Below, in pieces: positions 56,901-64,000 of a stretch of DNA of 64,000 nucleotides. A program made the translations under genes and the position numbers. Below the pieces are notes generated by a model. It was not told where the DNA came from, made no database searches, and was given only the letters and a program-made list of their open reading frames with translations. Positions within the stretch are counted from its first letter, which is position 1. Every line of letters begins with the position of its first letter. This DNA is from Sphingomonas sp. CROZ-RG-20F-R02-07 (GTDB taxonomy: Bacteria > Pseudomonadota > Alphaproteobacteria > Sphingomonadales > Sphingomonadaceae), in assembly GCF_022662335.1 (NCBI RefSeq), contig NZ_JAKNQJ010000003.1, positions 124,001-188,000 on the forward strand. The letters are read 5' to 3'.

Positions 56901-58520
56901 TCACCGCCTGCGGGGCGGGACCGTCTCGCCGTCGGTACGGAAACCGGCGGCGGACGGTTCGGCCAGTTCGTTCTGCCCCGCCATTGCATGCGCGGGATCG
57001 TCGACGAGCGTGTCGAGATGCATCAGCCGGCGGAACCACGGCGCGATCGCGATCAGCACGACGCCCGCACCGATCCCGAACCAGCCGACCGTCGTGTAGA
57101 CGTCGAGCACGCGTTCCTGGCCTGCCCCCGCCACGCCCTCACCCCCGCCGGTCGCCTGCGAGATCAGCCCGGCGGCGAAATTGCCCGCCGCGGTGGCGAA
57201 ATACCAGGTGCCCATTACCAGGCTGGCCATGTTGGCCGGGCTCAGCCGGTTCATCGCCGACAGGCCGACGGGCGACAGGCACAATTCGCCCGTCGTCTGG
57301 AACAGATAGATGAGGAAGATGAAGAGCACCGGGGTCAGCTGCCCGATCCCCGCCGCCTTCGCACCCCACACCAGCACCAGAAAGCTGAAGCCGAGCTGGA
57401 GCATGGCGATCCCGAACTTGGCGGGCGCGGACGGCTCGCGCCCGCGTTTGGCGAGAAACGTCCACAGCCATGCGATGACCGGCCCGAAGATCATGATGTA
57501 GAGCGAGTTGACCGACTGGAAGACCGAGGCCGGCACGTCGAAGCCCGCCATGTGGCGATCGACATGCTCGTCGGTATAGAGGTTCAGCGAATTGCCCGCC
57601 TGTTCGAACAGCGCCCAGAACAGGATCGAGGCGAAGATCAGGAACAGCAGCGCGAAGATCCGGTCGCGGTCCTCGCGCGGCAGGCGCAGCACGGCGGTGT
57701 AGATCACATAACCGACCAGCGCCGCGCCCGCGATGCCCAGCAGCGTGCCGACCAGATCCTGATGCTGGATCAGCCACCAGATCGCCACCACCGCGATCAG
57801 GCCGCTGGCATAGAGCCACGCCTCGAACGGCAGCCCCACAGTCCGCGTGCGCAGCCGCGCTGGATCGGTGGGCTCGCCCCGGCCGAGCAGCGCGGGCCGG
57901 CCGAGCACGAACACCACCAGGCCCAGCAGCATGCCGACGCCCGCCGCGCCGAATCCCCAAGACCAGCCATAGCGTTCGCCCAGCCAGCCGGCGACGATCG
58001 CGCCCAGGAACGCGCCCGTGTTGATGCCGATATAGAAGATCGTATAGGCCGGATCGCGGCGCGGATCGGTGCGCGGATAGAGCTGCCCCACGATCACCGA
58101 GATATTGGCCTTCAGGAAGCCCGCGCCGACGATGATGAAGCTGAGCGCGAGCCAGAACAGGTTGATGGTCGGATCGCTTTGGCCGCCGCTGCCCTCCACG
58201 GCCATCAGCCCGTGGCCGAGCACCAGCAGCACCGCGCCGTACAGCACCGCCTTGCGCTGCCCGAGATAGCGATCCGCCATGTAACCGCCGATCACCGGCG
58301 TGATGTACACCAGCGCGGTATAGGCACCGTAGATCAGCGAGGCATGTTCCTTGTCGAACAGCCAATGCTTGGTGAGATAGAAGATCAGCAGCCCGCGCAT
58401 GCCGTAATAGGAAAACCGCTCCCACATCTCGGCGAAGAACAGCACGAACAGGCCGACGGGGTGGCCGAGAATGGTGCGCCCCTCGGGAAGCGGCGGCGTG
58501 GGGTAGGCGGCGATGGCCAT
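56901..58520 (-). CDS. POT-family proton-coupled peptide transporter
   Basis: A 539-residue inner-membrane carrier with about 12-14 helices. Family signatures: FFAEMWERFSYYGMRGLL with the ExxERFxYY motif near residue 30, GGYMADRYLGQRKA, and FYIGINTGAF; NxxYxxPxxGGxxAD-like pattern precedes. It takes up di- and tripeptides with protons. ATG 58520 chosen as the first Met before the conserved part; an upstream in-frame extension is not membrane-like. It converges on the reductase with a 1-nt gap. Confidence 0.93.
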   Translation of the reverse strand: MAIAAYPTPPLPEGRTILGHPVGLFVLFFAEMWERFSYYGMRGLLIFYLTKHWLFDKEHASLIYGAYTALVYITPVIGGYMADRYLGQRKAVLYGAVLLVLGHGLMAVEGSGGQSDPTINLFWLALSFIIVGAGFLKANISVIVGQLYPRTDPRRDPAYTIFYIGINTGAFLGAIVAGWLGERYGWSWGFGAAGVGMLLGLVVFVLGRPALLGRGEPTDPARLRTRTVGLPFEAWLYASGLIAVVAIWWLIQHQDLVGTLLGIAGAALVGYVIYTAVLRLPREDRDRIFALLFLIFASILFWALFEQAGNSLNLYTDEHVDRHMAGFDVPASVFQSVNSLYIMIFGPVIAWLWTFLAKRGREPSAPAKFGIAMLQLGFSFLVLVWGAKAAGIGQLTPVLFIFLIYLFQTTGELCLSPVGLSAMNRLSPANMASLVMGTWYFATAAGNFAAGLISQATGGGEGVAGAGQERVLDVYTTVGWFGIGAGVVLIAIAPWFRRLMHLDTLVDDPAHAMAGQNELAEPSAAGFRTDGETVPPRRR

Positions 58521-58638
58521 CGGCGGCTCTGCACTCCAGATATCGTCGCCGACTGCCGGCATACGCGGATATCGGCGCCAGCGTAGCGGCAAAGCGCGCC
58601 CTGTAAATATGCGGGGGCCACGCCTATCTGTCGCGACG

Positions 58639-59226
58639 ATGCTGAACGACGCCTCCACCCCGCTTTCGCTGCTCGCCACCCGCCGATCGGGCAAGCCGCG
58701 CGACCTCGTGGCCCCCGGGCCCGTCCCCGATCAGCTCGCGACGATCCTGACGATCGCCGCGCGCACCCCGGATCATGGCAAGCTCGCGCCCTGGCGCTTC
58801 GTGGTCGTGCCACTGGAAGCGCGCGCGGCGCTGGCGGGCGTGCTGGCCGAGGCCTTTCGCGCCGAGCGGCCGGGTGCGCAGGCCGCCGAGCTGGAGGGGC
58901 TCGCCCAGTTCGCGCACCAGGCGCCCGCGCTCGTCGTGGTGTTGTCGTCGCCCAAACCCAGCAAGATCCCGGTCTGGGAGCAGGAATTGTCCGCCGGGGC
59001 GGCCTGCATGAACCTGCTCCACGCCGCGCATGCGCTGGGCTTCGCCGGCGGCTGGCTCACCGGCTGGCCGGCGTTCAGCGAGACGGTGCGCGACGCGTTT
59101 GGCCAGGCGCCCGAGCGGATCGCCGGTTTCGTCTTCCTCGGCACCCCCTCGCGCCCGCTCGACGAACGCCCCCGGCCCGACATGGCGGCGATCGCCAGCG
59201 TCTGGGCGGAGGGCCGGGGCTCGTGA
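58639..59226 (+). CDS. Nitroreductase-family protein
   Basis: A 195-residue FMN-dependent oxidoreductase of the small YdjA-like type. RRSGKPRDL (FMN phosphate), ARTPDHGKLAPWRFVVV (ARTPDHGKLAP) and AGAACMNLLHAAHALG are family features. Physiological substrate unknown. Start from the ATG before the conserved LLATRRS; an upstream extension overlaps the promoter of the divergent peptide transporter. Confidence 0.9.
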   Translation: MLNDASTPLSLLATRRSGKPRDLVAPGPVPDQLATILTIAARTPDHGKLAPWRFVVVPLEARAALAGVLAEAFRAERPGAQAAELEGLAQFAHQAPALVVVLSSPKPSKIPVWEQELSAGAACMNLLHAAHALGFAGGWLTGWPAFSETVRDAFGQAPERIAGFVFLGTPSRPLDERPRPDMAAIASVWAEGRGS

Positions 59227-59264
59227 GACTCGACGCCGCCGCCCCTTTGCTGTATTAACGCAGC

Positions 59265-59615
59265 ATGACAGCGCTCAACAGCGACGACAGCCCCGTCTAT
59301 ATCCGCCTGCGCGGCACGATCGCCGCCGGCATCCTGCGCGGCGATTACGGCGCGGGCGACCAGCTTCCCTCGGTCCGCGCCTTCGCCGCCGAACATGGCG
59401 CCAACCCGCTGACCGTCGCCAAGGCGTATCAGAGCTTCCAGGACGACGGCTATGTCGAGGTGCGCCGCGGTGTCGGCATGTTCGTGCTGCCCGGGGCGGC
59501 CGAACGGCTGCGCATCGCCGAACGCGAGACGTTCGTGGGCGTCCACTGGCCCCGCATCCGCGACCATATCGCGCTACTGGGCCTCGACGCGGGCGATCTG
59601 CTCGAACGCGCCTAG
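59265..59615 (+). CDS. GntR-type regulator, YtrA-like
   Basis: A 116-residue regulator with a GntR winged helix (QLPSVRAFAAEHGANPLTVAKAY in pieces QLPSVRAFAA and PLTVAKAYQ) and only a short helical tail, as in the YtrA subfamily. Such proteins often repress an adjacent ABC transporter, but none is adjacent here. Its stop overlaps the stop of the convergent N-acetyltransferase gene within CTAG. Confidence 0.88.
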   Translation: MTALNSDDSPVYIRLRGTIAAGILRGDYGAGDQLPSVRAFAAEHGANPLTVAKAYQSFQDDGYVEVRRGVGMFVLPGAAERLRIAERETFVGVHWPRIRDHIALLGLDAGDLLERA

Positions 59616-60430
59616 AACAGCCCGAGCGTGGCCACTTCGTCCACGTCCAGATCGATGCCGAACATCAGGCTGAGCCGCATGCGATAGATGCGCGGATCGG
59701 CGACCTCGCCGCTCGTCGCCTCCTCGCCCGATCGGCGGCGATACAGCCGGTCGGTCAGCGTGGCGAAGCCGCGCGGCAGCACGATGCTGACGATCGCATG
59801 GTTGCGAAAGCGGCTGTCGGGCGCGGTCGATGTCCAGTGGTTGCTGAGCATCAGGTCCGCCGGTTCGACGTTCGCCAGCGTGAAGCTATATTGCGCGCGC
59901 AGCCCCGCGCCCGTGTCGCGGCCGTCGGTGGTGAGCGGATCGCCCTCGCGCGCGAGCATCCAGCCGTCCTCGCTGCTGGTGAGCACGAAGCGCGCGCCAT
60001 CGGGCGCCAACGTCTCGGCGCCGTCCGCCAGCGGCATCACCGGTGCATAGCTGCCGCCGAAGCCCGCATCCGCAATCCAGTTCTGTCCGTCGATCGTGAC
60101 CAGCGCCAGCGTGTGCGTCAGCGGCGGCACGCCGGTCGCCCCCAGCCAGACGCGGGCGAGCAGCGGCCGCGCGACGAAGCCCAGCGCGTCGAGCGCATCG
60201 AGGAACAGCCGGTTCTGCTCGAAGCAGTAACCGCCGCGCCGCGCGGTCACCAGCTTGGCGAACACGCTCGCGCTGTCGATCGCGATGACCCGCCCGAGCC
60301 GCACGTCCAGATTTTCGAACGGGATCGCCAGCCGGTGCGCCTGCTGCAGCCGCTGGAGCCCGGCCGCATCGGGCGTCGGCCGCGCCGGCATGCCGATCCG
60401 CGCGAAATACGCGCCGACGTCGAAGCTCAT
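59612..60430 (-). CDS. nat: Arylamine N-acetyltransferase
   Basis: A 272-residue acetyltransferase using a Cys-His-Asp triad: C69 in RRGGYCFEQN, H106 in LTHTLAL and D121 in WIADAGFGG. It transfers acetyl from acetyl-CoA to arylamines or arylhydrazines. The frame runs on far upstream on the minus strand, but ATG 60430 overlaps the acyl-CoA dehydrogenase stop (ATGA) and starts the conserved domain. Confidence 0.93.
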   Translation of the reverse strand: MSFDVGAYFARIGMPARPTPDAAGLQRLQQAHRLAIPFENLDVRLGRVIAIDSASVFAKLVTARRGGYCFEQNRLFLDALDALGFVARPLLARVWLGATGVPPLTHTLALVTIDGQNWIADAGFGGSYAPVMPLADGAETLAPDGARFVLTSSEDGWMLAREGDPLTTDGRDTGAGLRAQYSFTLANVEPADLMLSNHWTSTAPDSRFRNHAIVSIVLPRGFATLTDRLYRRRSGEEATSGEVADPRIYRMRLSLMFGIDLDVDEVATLGLF

Positions 60431-62154
60431 GCCGCGAACATCTCCGGCTCCACGGCGTAGAGCGTCTCCGCGCTCGCAGTGGCGGCGGCGAGCAACCCCA
60501 TCGCCTCGGGCACGATCTGTTCGAGATAGAAACGCACCGCCGCCGCCTTCATCCGCGCGAACGCATCGTCCCCTGCCCCATTCTCGACGACGGCGCGGCC
60601 CTGTCGCTCCATCAGCCAGCCGCAGGTCGCGACCGACAGCATCGTGAGGAAGGGATAGCTCGCCGCCAGCCGGTCGTCCGCATCCGCCGTCGCGAGCCGC
60701 CGGCCGACATCCTCGCACGCATCGACCAGCGCGCGCAGCCGCGCGTCGCGCGCCTCCGCGCGAATGTCGGCGATCAGCCGCGCGAACACGCCGCCATTGT
60801 CCAGCCCAAGCTTGCGCCCGACCAGATCGGCCGCCTGGATGCCGTTGGTGCCCTCGTAAATGGGGGTGATCCGCGCATCGCGGAAATACTGCGCCGCGCC
60901 CGTCTCCTCGACATAGCCCATGCCGCCATGGACCTGGATGCCGATGCTGGCCACTTCGTTGCCGATATCGGTGCCATGCGCCTTGGCGAGCGGCGTCACC
61001 AGCTCGAGCCGACCGCGTGCTTCGGCATCGCCCAGCCCCGCGCGATCCACCTGGCCCGCGGCATAATAGACCAAGGCGCGCGCGGCCTGGGTCTGCGCCT
61101 TCATCCGCATCAGCATGCGCCGTACGTCGGGATGCTGGACGATCGCGACCGACGCCTTGTCGGGCGATCCCGCGCGCGCCGACTGCACCCGATCCAGCGC
61201 ATAGGCGACCGCGGCCTGGGTCGCGCCCTCGGCCACCTGCACGCCCTGCAGGCCGACGTTCAGCCGGGCGTTGTTCATCATCGTGAACATCGCGCGCATC
61301 CCGGCATGTTCCGCCCCGATCAGCTCGCCGATGCAATCGTCGTGATCGCCGAAGCTCAAGACGCAGGTGGGCGAGGCGTGCAGCCCCATCTTGTGCTCGA
61401 TCGACACGACGCGCACGTCGTTGAAGTCGCCCGGCGTACCATCCTCGGCCAGCCGGTATTTGGGCACGAGGAACAGCGAGATGCCGCGCGTGCCCGGCGG
61501 CGCGTCCGGGGTGCGCGCGAGGACGAGGTGGACGATGTTCGCCGCCATGTCGTGATCGCCGAACGAGATATAGATCTTGGTGCCCTTGATCGCCCATTTG
61601 CCGTCACCGAGCGGCTTGGCCGTGGCGCGGAGCGCGCCGACATCGCTGCCCGCCTGCGGCTCGGTTAGGTTCATCGTGCCGGTCCATTCGCCGGTGGCCA
61701 GATGCGGCAGATAGAGCGCCTGCTGCTCGGGGCTGCCGTGATGCGCCAGCGCCTCGATCGCGCCCACCGTCAGCGTGGGGCAGAGCGCGAAACCCATGTT
61801 CGCGGAGCCGAGCGTGTCGAGCACCGCGGTCTGGATCGCGAACGGCAACCCCTGCCCGCCGAACTCTTCGGCCACGCCGATCGTGCCCCAGCCGCCCTCG
61901 ACATAATCGCGGTACGCCGCGCCGAACCCGTCGGGCATCACCACGCCGTCCGGCGTCCATTTCGCCCCCACGGTGTCGCCGATCCGGTTGAGCGGCGCCC
62001 ATTCGCCCGCCGCGAACTGGCCGACGCCGTCGAGCACCGCATCGACCACGTCGTCGCTCGCCGCCGCAAAGCGCGGCGTCTCGGCCAGTTCGCCGATCCG
62101 CACCACCTGATCGAGTACGAAACGCTGTTCCTGCGTCGGGGGGGTGAAAGCCAT
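60427..62154 (-). CDS. Acyl-CoA dehydrogenase, DmdC-like
   Basis: A 575-residue flavoenzyme with the N-terminal helical domain, FAD-binding middle (MNLTEPQAGSDVGALRA; ISFGDHDM), the C-terminal helical domain with catalytic base region EETGAAQYFRDARITPIYEGTNGIQA (given as QYFRDARI and IYEGTNGIQA), and an extra C-terminal helical region. The length and extra domain fit 3-methylmercaptopropionyl-CoA dehydrogenase-like members; the substrate may be another acyl-CoA. Coupled to the N-acetyltransferase gene by a 4-nt overlap. Confidence 0.92.
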   Translation of the reverse strand: MAFTPPTQEQRFVLDQVVRIGELAETPRFAAASDDVVDAVLDGVGQFAAGEWAPLNRIGDTVGAKWTPDGVVMPDGFGAAYRDYVEGGWGTIGVAEEFGGQGLPFAIQTAVLDTLGSANMGFALCPTLTVGAIEALAHHGSPEQQALYLPHLATGEWTGTMNLTEPQAGSDVGALRATAKPLGDGKWAIKGTKIYISFGDHDMAANIVHLVLARTPDAPPGTRGISLFLVPKYRLAEDGTPGDFNDVRVVSIEHKMGLHASPTCVLSFGDHDDCIGELIGAEHAGMRAMFTMMNNARLNVGLQGVQVAEGATQAAVAYALDRVQSARAGSPDKASVAIVQHPDVRRMLMRMKAQTQAARALVYYAAGQVDRAGLGDAEARGRLELVTPLAKAHGTDIGNEVASIGIQVHGGMGYVEETGAAQYFRDARITPIYEGTNGIQAADLVGRKLGLDNGGVFARLIADIRAEARDARLRALVDACEDVGRRLATADADDRLAASYPFLTMLSVATCGWLMERQGRAVVENGAGDDAFARMKAAAVRFYLEQIVPEAMGLLAAATASAETLYAVEPEMFAA

Positions 62155-62203
62155 CGTCGCGTCCTCTTATCTCTCGCTTATGGCGGGGCTATAGCGGCGC
62201 ATC

Positions 62204-63198
62204 ATGGCGCCTCCAAACCCCCGAATTCTCCCTTACGGCACGGCCGCCATCGCGGCCGCCGCCGCCGCGATCCGCGCCGGGGGAATCGTCGGGGTGCCGA
62301 CCGAAACCGTCTATGGCCTGGTCGCGGACGCGACCGATTCGAAGGCGGTCGCGCGGATCTATGCGGCCAAAGGCCGGCCGCGCTTCAACCCGCTAATCGT
62401 CCATGTGCTCGACCGCGCCGCCGCCGATCGGATCGCGGTCTTCGATGCCGATGCCGCCGCACTCGCCGACGCCTTCTGGCCGGGACCGCTCACGCTGGTG
62501 CTGCCGCTGCGCGCCGATGCCGGGATCGCCGCGCTGGTCACGGCGGGGCTCGCCACGATCGCGGTGCGCGTGCCCTCGGGACGGGCGATGCGCGACCTGA
62601 TCGCCACGAGCGGTCGGCCGCTCGCCGCACCATCGGCCAACGCCAGCGGCGGCATCAGCCCGACGACCGCCGCACATGTCGTCGCGAGCCTCGGCGACGC
62701 GGTGCCGCTTGTGATCGACGACGGCGCCTGTGCGGCGGGGCTGGAGTCGACGATCGTGGCGGGGCGCGAAATCCTGCGTCCGGGGCCAGTGACGGCGGCC
62801 GATCTCCAGATCCTGTTCCCCGGCGAAGGCCGGGGCCCAGCGGGGACGGCTCCCGCGACCGCGCACAGCGCATATCAGGGCGCCCCCCCAACCGGGCCCC
62901 GACCTTCGCCGGGGAACAGGGTCGTCAACGCGCCCGGCCAGCTCGACAGCCATTATGCGCCGCGCAAGCCGCTCCGTCTGGATGCCACCACCGCCCAACC
63001 CGGCGAGTGGTTCATCGGCTATGGCCCGCTCCCCGGCGACGAGAGCCTCGGCGACGACCCCGTCACCGCCGCGGCCAATCTCTTCGCCGCGCTCCACCGC
63101 GCCGATGCCGCACCGGGCACGCGGATCGCGGTGGCGCCGATCCCGCCCGAGGGTATCGGCGCGGCGATCGCGGATCGCCTGCGCCGCGCCGCGCACCG

Positions 63199-63202
<4 letters not shown>
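62204..63202 (+). CDS. L-threonylcarbamoyladenylate synthase (Sua5/TsaC type) with palindromic insert
   Basis: A 332-residue enzyme for the t6A37 tRNA modification. The YrdC domain spans residues 1-200 (GVPTETVYGLVADATD, KGRPRFNPLIVHV, SANASGG). A C-terminal Sua5 domain (from GQLDSHYAPRKPLRL) follows. Between the two, residues 203-239 (FPGEGRGP to RPSPGNRV) are encoded by a REP-like palindrome, in frame, which lengthens the interdomain linker. The N-terminal ATG 62204 is divergent from the acyl-CoA dehydrogenase. Confidence 0.93.
62812..62920. repeat. REP-like palindrome inside the Sua5/TsaC gene
   Basis: The left arm CTGTTCCCCGGCGAAGGCCG and right arm GACCTTCGCCGGGGAACAGG are near reverse complements of the same family as the element at 49928-50036. 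It contributes about 36 codons in frame to the linker of the Sua5/TsaC protein. Confidence 0.85.

Positions 63203-64000
<798 letters not shown>

Overview
The window looks like a chromosome segment of a GC-rich alphaproteobacterium of the Sphingomonadales, most likely Sphingomonas or a close relative. The support is a CcrM-type GANTC methyltransferase with a C-terminal DNA-binding extension, the tiny aa3-type oxidase subunit IV gene upstream of the pnt operon, several TonB-dependent receptor and glycosidase genes, the miaB-phoH-ybeY-corC order, and families of palindromic spacer repeats whose chance translations (PFALSLSKG-like) I associate with sphingomonad genomes. This placement is from gene content, not from a database search.

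1-7.4 kb: the end of plsC, a radical SAM/SPASM protein on the minus strand, a small conserved protein, then the RNA-maintenance operon miaB, phoH, ybeY, corC. 7.4-8.4 kb holds five very small genes, two facing three, with a duplicated 29-nt element in front of two of the minus-strand genes.

8.4-31.3 kb is the main accessory region and reads as one polysaccharide utilisation locus. A minus-strand operon encodes GH35, GH27, GH30 and GH43 enzymes. Diverging from it are a TonB-dependent receptor, a DUF6445 protein and a flavin-dependent tryptophan-halogenase-like protein. A FadR-type GntR regulator diverges from a GH43_24-like exo-beta-1,3-galactanase carrying a ricin-type lectin domain, which is followed by another GH43. 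A second TonB receptor diverges from a sugar ABC importer. The mix (exo-beta-1,3-galactanase, GH30 of the endo-beta-1,6-galactanase type, beta-galactosidase, GH27, two further GH43) points to type II arabinogalactan, the glycan of plant arabinogalactan proteins. Three sites fitting TTGTNNNACNT, two sharing the 13-mer TTGTCGGACTTTA, lie at the three promoters expected to be under the GntR protein.

31.4-41.1 kb is an assimilatory nitrate regulon: NasT (ANTAR antiterminator), NasS (nitrate sensor), an MFS nitrate transporter, NirB, NirD, the nitrate reductase with a fused BFD iron-sulfur domain, and CobA for siroheme. Ahead of the transporter gene is an RNA leader with two hairpins that both carry the loop AACGAA, the second overlapping an intrinsic terminator: an ANTAR antitermination switch. 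A tRNA-Val(UAC) gene closes the block and overlaps the 3' end of cobA on the other strand.

41.1-64 kb is mostly housekeeping: a MarR-type regulator, the proton-translocating transhydrogenase, a sigma-54 activator, a bestrophin-like channel, a PilZ protein, folP, ccrM, rnhB, thiD, a DUF1272 zinc ribbon, glmM, two transporters, an aldo/keto reductase, a nitroreductase, a small GntR regulator, an arylamine N-acetyltransferase, an acyl-CoA dehydrogenase, a Sua5/TsaC protein, msrA and the start of galE. Palindromic repeats sit in several spacers, and one lies in frame inside the Sua5/TsaC gene.
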